Below are positions 1-8,852 of a DNA stretch of 64,000 nucleotides, piece by piece. A program made the translations under genes and the position numbers. Positions within the stretch are counted from its first letter, which is position 1. Every line of letters starts with the position of its first letter. The stretch is from Streptosporangium saharense (lineage in GTDB: Bacteria > Actinomycetota > Actinomycetes > Streptosporangiales > Streptosporangiaceae): NCBI RefSeq assembly GCF_014203715.1, contig NZ_JACHJP010000001.1, positions 1,280,432 through 1,344,431 on the forward strand, given 5' to 3'. The notes under the pieces are model-generated. The model was not told the origin of the DNA. It made no database searches and saw only the letters and a program-made list of their open reading frames with translations.

Positions 1-124
1 GAACGCCTTCTCCTACGGCCGGTTCGGTTACGCCTCGGCGATGGGCGTCGTGCTCTTCGCCGTCACCCTCGCCCTGTCCGCGTTCACGCTCAGGGCGACC
101 CGCAGAGAGAGGATCGAGTTCTGA
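1..124 (+). CDS. Sugar ABC transporter permease, C-terminal end (partial)
   Basis: Only the last 40 codons are present, ending in TGA at 122-124. The fragment holds one hydrophobic segment (GVVLFAVTLALSAF) followed by a short basic tail ending RRERIEF, as in the last membrane helix and cytoplasmic tail of MalF/UgpA-type permeases. Its stop overlaps the ATG of the following MalG-type permease by one base, the usual order of the two permeases of a carbohydrate ABC importer. The substrate cannot be told because the binding protein lies outside the window. Confidence 0.75.
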   Translation, partial: NAFSYGRFGYASAMGVVLFAVTLALSAFTLRATRRERIEF

Positions 125-963
125 TGGCCCTGCGAAAGTCTTCGGGACCGACGGTCACCGTCGCCCAGGCGTTCCTGGTTCTGTGGGCCGTGGTCTCGAC
201 CGTGCCGCTGCTGTGGGCCGTCGTCAGCTCCTTCAAGTCCGACCCCGAGATCGTCGCCGACCCCTGGGCGCTGCCGAAGATGCTGCGCTGGGAGAACTTC
301 GCCCGCGCCTGGGACAGCGCCTCGATCGGGACCTACTTCGGCAACACCGTGATCGTGGTCGGCGGCGGCGTCACGCTGACGCTCCTGCTGTCGGCCATGG
401 CCGCCTACGTCTTCGCCCGTTTCGAGTTCCGCCTCAAGGGGGTGCTCTACTACTTCTTCGTCGCGGGGATGACCTTCCCGGTCTTCATGGCGCTCGTCCC
501 GCTGTTCTTCGTGGTCCAGAACCTGGGGCTCGGCGACTCGCTGGGCGGCCTCATCCTGGTCTACACCGCCTACTCGCTGCCGTTCTCGATGTTCTTCCTG
601 GTGGCCTTCTTCAGGACGCTGCCCGGGGAGATCGCCGAGGCCGCCACGCTCGACGGCTGCGGGGAGATCGCGACCTTCTTCAGGATCATGCTGCCGATGG
701 CCAGACCGGGGCTCATCAGCGTCGGGATCTTCAACTTCATCGGCCAGTGGAACCAGTACCTCATCCCGCTCGTCCTCGTCAGCGACGACAGCAGGTTCGT
801 GCTGTCGCAGGGGCTGGCCAACCTCGCCGTCGAACAGGGCTACGCCGGTGACCGCTCCGGCCTGTTCGCGGGGCTCACGATCGCCATGCTGCCGATCCTG
901 GTGGTCTACGCCCTGCTGCAGGGCAGGGTCCAGGCCGGGATGACGGCCGGCGCGCTCAAGTAG
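124..963 (+). CDS. Carbohydrate ABC transporter permease (MalG family)
   Basis: A 279-residue inner-membrane permease, normal length for the MalG/UgpE family, with about six hydrophobic helices. The cytoplasmic EAA loop that docks on the ATPase is clear at about residues 170-190 (EIAEAATLDGCGEIATFFRI, then the conserved MARPG). It is translationally coupled to the upstream permease by a one-base stop/start overlap. It should form the translocation pore of a sugar or sugar-derivative importer together with that permease, a solute-binding protein outside the window and probably a shared MsiK-like ATPase. An unrelated gene follows, so this is the last gene of the importer operon. The sugar is unknown. 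Confidence 0.93.
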   Translation: MALRKSSGPTVTVAQAFLVLWAVVSTVPLLWAVVSSFKSDPEIVADPWALPKMLRWENFARAWDSASIGTYFGNTVIVVGGGVTLTLLLSAMAAYVFARFEFRLKGVLYYFFVAGMTFPVFMALVPLFFVVQNLGLGDSLGGLILVYTAYSLPFSMFFLVAFFRTLPGEIAEAATLDGCGEIATFFRIMLPMARPGLISVGIFNFIGQWNQYLIPLVLVSDDSRFVLSQGLANLAVEQGYAGDRSGLFAGLTIAMLPILVVYALLQGRVQAGMTAGALK

Positions 964-1042
964 GGGCACCTGGGAGTGCCGGTGGTGGCGTAACCTCCTG
1001 GGCGGAAGCCTGAGCGCGACGGAGGGGACGGCGGAGAAGAAC

Positions 1043-2020
1043 GTGGCGGAACGTCCGACGGCCGAGCAGATCGAACGCCTCTTCGTCGGCACCCCACCCC
1101 ACTACACCCGGGGCGAGGTGGCCGAGCTGGCGGGAGTCCCGCAGGAGCTCACCGAGCGCATCTGGCGGGCGCTCGGCTTCGCCACACTGGCCGACGACGT
1201 GGTCGCCTTCACCGACGCCGACGTGGAGGCGCTCGGCCGGGTCAGGGCGATGCTCCAGGACGGCCCACTCGACGAGCGCGCGGTCATCAGGATGACCAGG
1301 GCGATCGGCCAGACGACCGCCAGGCTGGCGCAGTGGCAGGCCGAGATCATGGTCGGCGCCGTGCTCGACGGACAGGGACGGCCCTCCGACGCCGACCTCG
1401 CCGCGGTCATGGAGGCCTCCCGCAGGCTGCTGCCGGACTTCGAGCAGGTGCTCGTCCACGTCTGGCGCGCCCAGCTCGCCGCGGCAGGGACCCGCCTGCT
1501 CGCCACGACCGACCTCAGCGAGGAGATCGTGCCGAACCGGCTGACCCTCGCGGTCGGCTTCGCCGACCTGGTCTCCTTCACCCAGCTCTCCCGCGAGCTC
1601 GACGAGCACGGCCTGGCCGAGCTGGTCGAGGGCTTCGAGTCACGCGCCGCAGATGTGGTCGCCTCGTACGGCGGGCGGCTGGTCAAGACGCTCGGCGACG
1701 AGGTGCTGTTCACCGCGTCCTCCCCGCACACGGCCGCGAGGATCGCGCTCGGCCTGGTCGAGGTGATCCGCGCCTACGGCCCCGAGGTGCGGGTCGGGCT
1801 CGCCTACGGTCCCGTGGTGCCGATGATGGGCGACGTCTTCGGCACCACGGTCAACCTGGCCGCGCGGCTGACGGCCATCGCCCGCCCCGGCACGATCATC
1901 GCCGACGGCGAGCTGGCCGAGGCCGTCGAGGGGGCTCCCGAGATCGCACTCCACCGCATGCGCCGCCGTCCCGCGCGCGGCCTCGGCATGGTCCAGCCGT
2001 ACGTGCTCAGAAGGGCGTGA
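1043..2020 (+). CDS. Class III adenylate cyclase with N-terminal regulatory domain
   Basis: This 325-residue soluble protein has the two-part layout of mycobacterial Rv1264: an N-terminal helical regulatory region with a MerR-like start (about 1-155) and a C-terminal class III cyclase domain (about 165-300). All catalytic positions are visible: metal-binding D175 (FADLVSFT) and D219 (LGDE), adenine-selecting K215 and D264, and transition-state N271 and R275 (NLAAR). Lys and Asp at the purine positions predict ATP rather than GTP as substrate. Translation starts at GTG. The related Rv1264 is switched by pH through its N-terminal domain; similar control here is inference. It is a single gene downstream of the sugar importer, so a catabolite role is possible but unproven. 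Confidence 0.88.
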   Translation: MAERPTAEQIERLFVGTPPHYTRGEVAELAGVPQELTERIWRALGFATLADDVVAFTDADVEALGRVRAMLQDGPLDERAVIRMTRAIGQTTARLAQWQAEIMVGAVLDGQGRPSDADLAAVMEASRRLLPDFEQVLVHVWRAQLAAAGTRLLATTDLSEEIVPNRLTLAVGFADLVSFTQLSRELDEHGLAELVEGFESRAADVVASYGGRLVKTLGDEVLFTASSPHTAARIALGLVEVIRAYGPEVRVGLAYGPVVPMMGDVFGTTVNLAARLTAIARPGTIIADGELAEAVEGAPEIALHRMRRRPARGLGMVQPYVLRRA

Positions 2021-2110
2021 CAGGAGTCCGCTCCAGCCTGATAAGCATGGAGATGAGGTGTCCCGCGCGGGCGCCTCGGGAACGCCAGACGATCAAGGAC
2101 GAGGTGCAGC

Positions 2111-3196
2111 ATGCCGTACACCGTGCAGGGCGTGGTCGCGCGAGGCAAGGGGGAGCCCGTCTCCCTGGAGACCGTCCACGTGCCGGACCCGGGCCCGGGG
2201 GAGGCGGTGGTGAACATCCAGGCGTGCGGTGTCTGCCACACCGACCTGCACTACCGGGAGGGCGGGATCAACGACGAGTTCCCGTTCCTGCTCGGCCACG
2301 AGGCCGCCGGGATCGTCGAGGCCGTCGGCGAGGGCGTCACCGACGTGGCTCCCGGCGACTACGTGATCCTGAACTGGCGGGCGGTCTGCGGACAGTGCCG
2401 CGCCTGTCGTAGGGGCCGCCCGTGGTACTGCTTCAGCACCCACAACGCCACCCAGCGGATGACCCTTGAGGACGGCACGCCGCTCAGCCCGGCGCTGGGC
2501 ATCGGCGCCTTCATCGAGAAGACCCTCGTGGCGGCGGGGCAGTGCACCAAGGTCGATCCCGCGGCCCCCGCGACGGCGGCGGGGCTGCTCGGCTGCGGCG
2601 TGATGGCGGGCATCGGCGCCGCGATCAACACCGGTGGCGTGACCAGGGGCGACAGCGTGGCCGTCATCGGCGTCGGCGGGGTTGGCGGCGCCGCCGTGCA
2701 CGGCGCCCACCTGGCGGGCGCGACGAAGATCATCGCGGTGGACATCGACGACCGCAAGCTCGCCTGGGCCAAGGAGTTCGGCGCGACCCACACCGTCAAC
2801 TCCCGCGAGAGCGACCCGGTCGAGGCGATCAGGGAGCTGACCGGGGGCGACGGCGCGGACGTGGTGATCGAGGCCGTCGGCCGTCCCGAGACCTACCGTC
2901 AGGCCTTCTACGCCCGCGACCTGGCCGGGACCGTGGTCCTCGTCGGCGTCCCGACCCCGGAGATGACGATCGAGCTGCCGCTGCTCGACGTCTTCGGCAG
3001 GGGCGGGTCGCTGAAGTCCTCCTGGTACGGCGACTGCCTGCCCAGCCGTGACTTCCCCCTGCTCATCGACCTCTACCTCCAGGGGCGGCTGAACCTCGAC
3101 GGCTTCGTCTCCGAGACGATCGGGCTCGGCGACGTCGAGGAGGCCTTCGCCAAGATGCACCGTGGCGAGGTGCTGCGCTCGGTGGTGGTCCTGTGA
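2111..3196 (+). CDS. mscR: S-(hydroxymethyl)mycothiol dehydrogenase
   Basis: A 361-residue zinc-dependent medium-chain dehydrogenase that oxidises the formaldehyde-mycothiol adduct with NAD+; the same family reduces S-nitrosomycothiol. Likely catalytic zinc ligands are C42, H63/E64 and C162. Four cysteines (C93, C96, C99, C107) form the structural zinc site, and the nucleotide-binding motif GVGGVGG lies near 187-193. Length and motifs fit Rv2259-type MscR closely. The next gene, an MBL hydrolase, overlaps its end by four bases (GTGA). The same pair, Rv2259-Rv2260, is adjacent in Mycobacterium, which supports the mycothiol assignment over a generic alcohol dehydrogenase. Confidence 0.93.
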   Translation: MPYTVQGVVARGKGEPVSLETVHVPDPGPGEAVVNIQACGVCHTDLHYREGGINDEFPFLLGHEAAGIVEAVGEGVTDVAPGDYVILNWRAVCGQCRACRRGRPWYCFSTHNATQRMTLEDGTPLSPALGIGAFIEKTLVAAGQCTKVDPAAPATAAGLLGCGVMAGIGAAINTGGVTRGDSVAVIGVGGVGGAAVHGAHLAGATKIIAVDIDDRKLAWAKEFGATHTVNSRESDPVEAIRELTGGDGADVVIEAVGRPETYRQAFYARDLAGTVVLVGVPTPEMTIELPLLDVFGRGGSLKSSWYGDCLPSRDFPLLIDLYLQGRLNLDGFVSETIGLGDVEEAFAKMHRGEVLRSVVVL

Positions 3197-3810
3197 TCGA
3201 CAGGGTCGTCACCTCGGGGACGTTCTCGCTGGACGGCGGGACGTGGGAGGTGGACAACAACGTCTGGCTGGTCGGCTCGGAGCGCGAGGTCGTGATCGTG
3301 GACGCCGCGCACGACGCCGCCGCCATCGCCGAGCGGGTCGGCGACCGTGAGGTCAGGGCGATCGTCTGCACCCACGCCCACAACGACCACATCGACGCCG
3401 CGGCCGACCTGGCCGCCAGGGTCGGCGCGCCGATCATGCTCCACCCCGCCGACCAGCCCCTGTGGGAGATGGTCTACCCGGACCTGCCGTACACCCCGCT
3501 CGGGGACGGCCAGGTGATCGGCGCGGGCGGCGTGGAGCTGAGCGTGCTGTACACCCCGGGGCACTCGCCGGGCGCCGTGTGCCTGCACGCGCCCGAGCTG
3601 GGCGTCGTCTTCAGCGGCGACACGCTGTTCAACGGCGGCCCCGGGGCGACGGGCAGGTCCTTCTCCTCCTTCGAGACCATCATCGACTCGATTAGAGAGA
3701 GGTTGCTCACCCTGCCGGGCGAGACGGTGGTCGAGACCGGGCACGGCGAATCGACCACGATCGGCGCCGAGGCCCCGCATCTCCAGGAATGGATCGCCAG
3801 AGGGCACTGA
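3193..3810 (+). CDS. MBL-fold metallo-hydrolase coupled to mscR
   Basis: A 205-residue metallo-beta-lactamase fold protein with the metal motif HAHNDH (H61, H63, D65, H66), a later histidine in YTPGHSPG, the conserved SGDTLF Asp, and GHGES near the end. It starts at GTG inside the mscR stop region (four-base overlap), so the two are co-translated. Rv2260 has the same place in mycobacteria. The likely role is hydrolysis of a thioester made in mycothiol-dependent formaldehyde detoxification, analogous to glyoxalase II or S-formylglutathione hydrolase; that step is inferred from context, not visible in the sequence. Confidence 0.85.
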   Translation: MIDRVVTSGTFSLDGGTWEVDNNVWLVGSEREVVIVDAAHDAAAIAERVGDREVRAIVCTHAHNDHIDAAADLAARVGAPIMLHPADQPLWEMVYPDLPYTPLGDGQVIGAGGVELSVLYTPGHSPGAVCLHAPELGVVFSGDTLFNGGPGATGRSFSSFETIIDSIRERLLTLPGETVVETGHGESTTIGAEAPHLQEWIARGH

Positions 3811-3881
3811 TCGTCAGATCTGATCGTTTGACGCGCCCGGGCGTGCACGGCGGGAAATGTTTTCCCTGTGTTCTACATCAC

Positions 3882-3900
3882 ATAGGCAAGCCTTACTGAA
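3882..3900 (+). promoter_or_regulatory. Upstream iron box (IdeR/DmdR-like), weaker copy
   Basis: ATAGGCAAGCCTTACTGAA matches the 19-bp consensus TTAGGTTAGGCTAACCTAA at 12 positions. It lies 9 bp upstream of a better copy and in front of bfd-bfr. Two adjacent boxes suggest cooperative binding by dimers of a DtxR-family regulator. Confidence 0.55.
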
Positions 3901-3909
3901 TAAGTTATG

Positions 3910-3928
3910 TTAGGTATGCCTTACCTAG
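3910..3928 (+). promoter_or_regulatory. Iron box (IdeR/DmdR operator) before bfd-bfr
   Basis: TTAGGTATGCCTTACCTAG has inverted half-sites and matches 14 of 19 consensus positions for IdeR/DtxR/DmdR1. It lies 33 bp before the GTG of the ferredoxin gene. IdeR-type regulators can activate bacterioferritin genes under iron excess or repress uptake genes; which applies here depends on promoter position, which cannot be fixed by eye. Confidence 0.75.
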
Positions 3929-3961
3929 TTGTAGAGCATTCGAGAAAGGCCTGCTCCCGCC

Positions 3962-4141
3962 GTGTATGTCTGCGTCTGCCGCGCTGTCACCGAGAACGAG
4001 GTGCATGACTGCATAGCGGCCGGAGCCAAGAGCGCACGTCAGGTCCGTGACCGGACCGGCGCCGGCGCCGACTGCGCAACTTGTGTGCGGAAGATCTGTG
4101 CGATCCTGAAGCGGTCTGAAGACTTGCTGCCGACCGCTTAG
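3962..4141 (+). CDS. bfd: Bacterioferritin-associated ferredoxin-like [2Fe-2S] protein
   Basis: A 59-residue protein from a GTG start. It carries the BFD signature of a CxC near the N-terminus (C4, C6 in MYVCVCRAV) and a later CxxC (C38, C41), with RxxxGAGxxC between as in BFD-like [2Fe-2S] domains. BFD reduces ferric iron in the bacterioferritin core so that iron can be released. The bacterioferritin gene begins 15 bp downstream and two iron boxes lie upstream, so function and regulation agree. The gene is short and easily missed in automatic annotation. Confidence 0.88.
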   Translation: MYVCVCRAVTENEVHDCIAAGAKSARQVRDRTGAGADCATCVRKICAILKRSEDLLPTA

Positions 4142-4156
4142 CACGAGGAGCCCGCC

Positions 4157-4639
4157 ATGCAGGGCGACAAGAAGATCATAGAATTGTTGAACGAACAGCT
4201 CACGGCAGAGCTGACCGCGATCAACCAGTATTTCCTGCACGCGAAGATGCAGGAGAACTGGGGATACACCAGACTCGCGAAGTACACCCGCGAAGAGTCC
4301 ATCGACGAGATGCGCCACGCGGAGAAGCTGACGGATCGCATCCTCTTTCTCGAAGGCCTGCCCAACTACCAGAGGCTCGGCACGCTGCACATCGGTCAGA
4401 CCGTTGAGGAGCAGCTCCGAGCCGACCTCAACGTCGAGCTTGAGGTCGTCACCCGGTTGAAGCCCGCCATCATCTTCATGCGCGAGAAGGGCGACGCCAC
4501 CTCCGCGCGCCTCTTCGAGGAGATCCTTGAGGATGAGGAGCACCACATCGACTACCTGGAGACGGAGCTGGGGCTGATCAGCAGCCTCGGCGAGCAGCTC
4601 TACCTGGCTCGCTACGCCGAGCCGCCGTCGGCTTCCTGA
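4157..4639 (+). CDS. bfr: Bacterioferritin
   Basis: A 160-residue four-helix ferritin subunit that stores iron in a 24-mer cage. The complete ferroxidase centre is present: E18, E51, H54, E94, E127 and H130. M52, the axial heme ligand that marks true bacterioferritin, is also present (SIDEMRHAEK). Length is normal. The gene follows bfd by 15 bp, has a GAGGAG ribosome site, and is followed by a strong hairpin terminator, giving a two-gene iron-responsive unit. Confidence 0.97.
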   Translation: MQGDKKIIELLNEQLTAELTAINQYFLHAKMQENWGYTRLAKYTREESIDEMRHAEKLTDRILFLEGLPNYQRLGTLHIGQTVEEQLRADLNVELEVVTRLKPAIIFMREKGDATSARLFEEILEDEEHHIDYLETELGLISSLGEQLYLARYAEPPSAS

Positions 4640-4651
4640 GGCCGATGGCCC

Positions 4652-4695
4652 GAACACGCCCACCGAATCCCTTTCGGCGGGCGTGTTCTGTTTTG
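4652..4695 (+). terminator. Rho-independent terminator after bfr
   Basis: A perfect 10-bp inverted repeat (GAACACGCCC at 4652-4661, GGGCGTGTTC at 4679-4688) is followed by TGTTTTGT. It begins 13 bp after the bfr stop. Confidence 0.85.
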
Positions 4696-4898
4696 TCGGA
4701 AATATTTGAGGGAAGGGTTTGCGGGTCTGCCTTTTCAAGGCAGTTCCGAGGCGGGAGCGCTACCGCGAGCACTCCTGCCGTTGCGGGACGACTATCCGGG
4801 ATTTATCAGTGTTTGCCCAGGTCAATGGATAGGTCAATGACGAGTCAAACCGCGCGCTGTACCCGGGAAACGATCCCTTAAGGTCCTACGATCGCAAC

Positions 4899-5567
4899 AT
4901 GACCTGTGTACTTCTCGCCGAGGACGATACCTCGATCTCCGAGCCACTGGCGCGTGCGCTGCGTCGGGAGGGCTACCAAGTCGAGGTGAGCCCCGACGGC
5001 CCGCAGGCCCTGGAACGGGCGCTGTCGGGTGGCATCGACTTGATTGTTCTTGACCTGGGCCTTCCTGAGATGGACGGCCTGGAAGTCGCAAGACGCATAC
5101 GCGCTGAGGGGCACGGCACTCCCGTGCTCATCCTCACCGCCCGTGTCGACGAGGTCGACACCGTGGTCGGCCTCGACGCCGGGGCCGACGACTACGTCAC
5201 CAAGCCGTTCAGGCTGGCCGAACTCCTGGCCAGGGTCCGCGCGCTGCTACGGCGTGGCACCTCCGAGACGCCCGTCGTCCAGGGGGTGCGCATCGACGCC
5301 GACTCCCGCCGCGCGTGGATGGGCGACAAGGAGCTCCATCTGACGACCAAGGAGTTCGACCTGCTGCGTGTCCTGGTCCGCGACGCCGGGAAGGTGGTCA
5401 CCCGCGAGCAGATCATGCGCGAGGTGTGGGACACCAACTGGTGGGGCTCGACCAAGACCCTGGACATGCACATCTCGTGGCTCCGCCGCAAGCTGGGGGA
5501 CGACGCCGCCAAGCCGCGCTACATCACAACGGTGCGAGGGGTTGGCTTCCGCTTCGAACGCGAGTAG
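4899..5567 (+). CDS. OmpR/PhoB-family response regulator
   Basis: A 222-residue two-component regulator. The receiver domain (1-115) has the acidic pair D9/D10, phospho-acceptor D52 in VLDLGLPEMDG, T80 and K102. The C-terminal winged-helix domain (about 128-222) has the typical TTKEFDLLRVL and RGVGFRFE elements. No ribosome site is evident; TACGAT lies at 4887-4892, six bases before the ATG, so a leaderless transcript is plausible. The cognate histidine kinase starts three bases after its stop. The signal is unknown. Confidence 0.93.
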   Translation: MTCVLLAEDDTSISEPLARALRREGYQVEVSPDGPQALERALSGGIDLIVLDLGLPEMDGLEVARRIRAEGHGTPVLILTARVDEVDTVVGLDAGADDYVTKPFRLAELLARVRALLRRGTSETPVVQGVRIDADSRRAWMGDKELHLTTKEFDLLRVLVRDAGKVVTREQIMREVWDTNWWGSTKTLDMHISWLRRKLGDDAAKPRYITTVRGVGFRFERE

Positions 5568-5570
5568 GGA

Positions 5571-6848
5571 ATGCGCCGCCGCCTGCTCTCGTCAACCCTG
5601 CTTGTCGCCGTCATCGGGGTGTTGCTGCTGGGCATCCCCCTGGGCGTCGCGGTAAACCGGCTGATCGAGGAAGAGGCGACCCAGGAGCTTTCCTCCCAGG
5701 CCAAAAGCCTGCTGGGGGAGGTGGAGTATGCCCGGATCCAGGACCAGCCCATCGATCCGGAGCAGCTCAAGCGCAAATACCCCGACCGATATATCCAAGT
5801 CTACGCGAAAGGGACTCCCCCCCAGGTGACGATGGTGGGGACCGAGCCCCCCGACAATCGCAAGATGACCCAGGACGCACAGTCAGAGAACGGCGTGTAC
5901 GTCGCGGTCAGCCGGGACAAGACCCAGGTGGAGCGGGAGGTCAGGGCATGGCTCCTGCTCATCCTGGCACTGGCCGCCGCGGCCCTCGCGGTCGCGGTCG
6001 GACTCGCGGTCGTGCAGTCACGCCGTCTGACACTGCCGCTCAGCGACCTGGCCATGATCGCCGAGCGGCTGGGCTCCGGCGACGCCAGACCAAGTAAGCA
6101 CCGCTACGGCATCCAGGAGCTCGACCGGGTCGCCGAGGTGCTGGACCGCAGCGCCACCCGCATCTCGGACCTGCTGGCCAGGGAACGGGAGTTCGCGACG
6201 GACGCCTCGCACCAGCTCCGCACCCCTCTCACAGGTCTGACCATGCGGCTTGAGGAGATCGTGGCGGCCGCGCACGAGCCGGGAATCGTCAAGGAGGAGG
6301 GCGAGGCGGCCATCGTGCAGGCGGAGCGGCTCACGGCGGTGATCGACGAACTGCTGGCGGCGGCCAGAAGACAGCGGCAGGCGCAGGCGGACGCCGTCGC
6401 CCTTGACGACGTGCTCGACCAGCAGTTCATCGAGTGGGGCCCGGCCTTCCGCAGGGTGGGGCGGAAGCTGAAGCTGTCCGGGACACGCGGTCTGCACGCG
6501 CTGGGCACCAGCGGCGGCGTCAGCCAGGTGATCTCCACGCTGCTGGAGAACTCCCTCGAACACGGCGGCGGCACCGTGACGGTCACGACCAGCGACAAGG
6601 ACAGATCGATCGTGATCGAGGTCGCCGACGAGGGACAGGGCGTCTCGGACGAGCTGGCGGGACGGATCTTCGAACGGAACGTCAGCGGGGCGGGCGGCAC
6701 CGGGCTGGGACTGACCCTGGCACGGGCGCTGGCCGCCGCGGACGGCGGCCGTCTGGAACTCGTCCGTCCCCGTCCCGCGGCCTTCGCGCTGTTCCTGCGT
6801 CAGGTGGACGACACCACGAGAAACCGCGTGGTCAGCGGCCCCGCGTGA
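5571..6848 (+). CDS. Membrane sensor histidine kinase
   Basis: A 425-residue kinase, partner of the preceding regulator. Two membrane helices (about 7-27 and 126-148) enclose a roughly 100-residue extracytoplasmic sensor. A HAMP linker follows (about 149-200), then HisKA with phospho-acceptor H214 in TDASHQLRTPLTG, and HATPase_c with N box (LENSLEHG), G1 (VADEGQGV) and G2 (GTGLGLTLA). The extracytoplasmic part resembles no ligand domain I know. It ends one base from the convergent gtrA-like gene. Confidence 0.93.
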   Translation: MRRRLLSSTLLVAVIGVLLLGIPLGVAVNRLIEEEATQELSSQAKSLLGEVEYARIQDQPIDPEQLKRKYPDRYIQVYAKGTPPQVTMVGTEPPDNRKMTQDAQSENGVYVAVSRDKTQVEREVRAWLLLILALAAAALAVAVGLAVVQSRRLTLPLSDLAMIAERLGSGDARPSKHRYGIQELDRVAEVLDRSATRISDLLAREREFATDASHQLRTPLTGLTMRLEEIVAAAHEPGIVKEEGEAAIVQAERLTAVIDELLAAARRQRQAQADAVALDDVLDQQFIEWGPAFRRVGRKLKLSGTRGLHALGTSGGVSQVISTLLENSLEHGGGTVTVTTSDKDRSIVIEVADEGQGVSDELAGRIFERNVSGAGGTGLGLTLARALAAADGGRLELVRPRPAAFALFLRQVDDTTRNRVVSGPA

Positions 6849-6849
6849 C

Positions 6850-7335
6850 TCAGACGACCCGCCTGGTCTCGCCGGGAAGCTCCCTGGGCACCTCTTCGGT
6901 GACCTCCACGACGGCCAGGAAGACCCACTTCTTGTAGGACCAGAAGCGGAACAGCGTCCCCAGGCCGGTGCCGACCAGGTTCGCGATGTTCGTGCTCAGC
7001 GGGTCGGTCAGGCCCAGCGTGTACTGGGTGAAACCGATGCACAGCAGGCCGATCAGCAGGCCGATCCCGTTGAGCAGGAAGAACAGGAAGTACTCCCTGG
7101 CCATCCCGCTCTGCTCGCGGTGCCTGAAGGTCCACAGGCGGTTGCCCAGGTAGGCGAAGGAGGCGGCGGCGACCGTGGAGAGGACCTTGGAGGTCAGCGG
7201 TCCCCAGTGCAGGCCGTAGTGGAACAGGTTGAAGCCACCGGTGTCGATGACGAAGGCGATCGCCCCGATGATCCCGAACTTGGCCAGTTCACGGATCAGA
7301 TCGGCGAGCCGCTCGTAGGCACGTCGCAACTGCAC
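6850..7335 (-). CDS. GtrA family membrane protein
   Basis: A 161-residue protein with the four hydrophobic helices of the GtrA/DPMS-associated fold, including the family pattern TFRHR after helix two and FWSYKKWVF near the end. GtrA proteins are proposed to move polyprenyl-phosphate-linked sugars across the membrane for glycan modification. It starts at GTG behind GGGAGAC. It ends one base from the histidine kinase on the other strand. A GtrB/DPM-like partner is present far away (58.3 kb), and other glycan genes lie in the window, so a role in envelope glycosylation is plausible. Confidence 0.88.
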   Translation of the reverse strand: MQLRRAYERLADLIRELAKFGIIGAIAFVIDTGGFNLFHYGLHWGPLTSKVLSTVAAASFAYLGNRLWTFRHREQSGMAREYFLFFLLNGIGLLIGLLCIGFTQYTLGLTDPLSTNIANLVGTGLGTLFRFWSYKKWVFLAVVEVTEEVPRELPGETRRVV

Positions 7336-7651
7336 GTCTCCCGCACGGTCCTTTCCGGATTGGCTGAGGCCGCCGCTTGGGGAGGACCTCGGACATCGTT
7401 CTGTCAGGCTACCGGCGCACCCGCTCGTCCCGTGTTTCGGTTGACCAGATGTTCCGCAATCAGTCAGTTAGCGGTGTTTCAAGAAATATCGGATTTAAGG
7501 CGATAAATCTAGGCATCTGACGTTACTCCCATCCGGAACGTCACACCTGGCACTCGCGGCAAAAGCGCGACCGGCCCCGCGCCGTACCCGGGGGCGCGGG
7601 GCCGGTGCCCCCTGCCGGTTCCCGTGCGGCGGGCCGGTAAACTCGACCGAC
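7336..7651. other. Divergent intergenic region between gtrA-like gene and purK, with hairpin
   Basis: No gene is seen in these 316 bases. The section 7440-7520 is markedly AT-richer than its surroundings and should carry promoters. A perfect 13-bp inverted repeat (7571-7583 and 7593-7605, loop of nine) lies 46 bp before the purK start; it has no T-run. TAAACT at 7638-7643 ends eight bases before the purK GTG, fitting a leaderless or nearly leaderless transcript, in which case the hairpin would lie upstream of transcription. Confidence 0.5.
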
Positions 7652-8809
7652 GTGAGCAGCCCTTCCCCGGTCAGTCCCATCGGTCCCGTCGTCGGCATCA
7701 TCGGAGCAGGTCAGCTGGCCCGGATGACTCAGCAGGCGGCCATCGCCCTCGGGATCGAGCTGCGGGTGCTGGCCAACTCCCTCGGCGAGAGCGCGGCCAG
7801 AGTGATCGCCGACACCCGACTCGGCGACTACCGCGACCTCGCGGTCCTGCGCGACGTCGCCAAGGGGTGCGACGCCATCACCTTCGACCACGAACACGTG
7901 CCGACCGAGCACGTCCGTGCACTGACCGAGGACGGCTTCGCCGTACACCCCGGGGCCGAGGCGCTCGTGCACGCGCAGGACAAGGCCGTGATGCGCGAGC
8001 GGCTGACCGAAATAGGCGCTCCCTGCCCGCCGTGGCGGCGGATCGCCTCCGCCCAGGACGTGACGGGGTTCGCCGCCGAGCACGGCTGGCCGGTCGTGCT
8101 CAAGGCGGTGCGCGGCGGCTACGACGGCCGGGGCGTGTGGGTCTGCCGGTCGGCGCAGGACGCCGCCGAGGTGCTGGCCAGCGGGGTGCCGCTGATGGCC
8201 GAGGCGTTCGTGCCGTTCGAGCGCGAGCTGGCCGTCCTGGTCGCCAGGTCGCCCCACGGGCAGGGCGTCAGCTACCCCGTCGTCGAGACCGTCCAGCGCG
8301 ACGGCATCTGCGTCGAGGTGCTCGCCCCGGCCCCCGGGCTCGACCCCGAGCGGGCCGCCGAGGCGCAGCGGATCGCCCTGAAGATCGCCCACGAGCTCGG
8401 CGTGACCGGGCTGCTGGCCGTCGAGATGTTCGAGACCTCCTCGGGGCTTGTCGTCAACGAGCTGGCCATGCGCCCGCACAACAGCGGCCACTGGACCATC
8501 GACGGCGCCCGCACCTCCCAGTTCGAGCAGCACCTGCGGGCCGTGCTCGACCTGCCGCTCGGCTCGCCCTCGATGGCGGCCCCCGTCGTGGTGATGGCCA
8601 ACCTCCTGGGCGGCGACGACCCGGACCTGTTCTCCCGCTACGAGCACGTCATGGCGCACGACCCGGGAATCAAGATCCACTTCTACGGCAAGGACGTACG
8701 GCCCGGCCGCAAGATCGGCCACGTCACCGCCCTCGGCACCGACCTGGACGAGGTCAGGGAGCGTGCCCGGCACGCCGCGGTCTACCTGACCGAGGGCCGC
8801 TACACGTGA
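7652..8809 (+). CDS. purK: 5-(carboxyamino)imidazole ribonucleotide synthase
   Basis: A 385-residue ATP-grasp enzyme that makes N5-CAIR from AIR, bicarbonate and ATP in purine synthesis. The N-terminal GIIGAGQLARM motif, the central ATP-grasp region (VVLKAVRGGYDGRG) and the metal/phosphate segment ending NELAMRPHNSGHWT are all intact, with the family signature SQFEQHLRAVL. It starts at GTG with no clear ribosome site. purE follows after 43 bases. Confidence 0.97.
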   Translation: MSSPSPVSPIGPVVGIIGAGQLARMTQQAAIALGIELRVLANSLGESAARVIADTRLGDYRDLAVLRDVAKGCDAITFDHEHVPTEHVRALTEDGFAVHPGAEALVHAQDKAVMRERLTEIGAPCPPWRRIASAQDVTGFAAEHGWPVVLKAVRGGYDGRGVWVCRSAQDAAEVLASGVPLMAEAFVPFERELAVLVARSPHGQGVSYPVVETVQRDGICVEVLAPAPGLDPERAAEAQRIALKIAHELGVTGLLAVEMFETSSGLVVNELAMRPHNSGHWTIDGARTSQFEQHLRAVLDLPLGSPSMAAPVVVMANLLGGDDPDLFSRYEHVMAHDPGIKIHFYGKDVRPGRKIGHVTALGTDLDEVRERARHAAVYLTEGRYT

Positions 8810-8852
8810 ACAACCGTGAGCGCGGTCGCCGACCGCGAGGCGAGGAGAGAGC

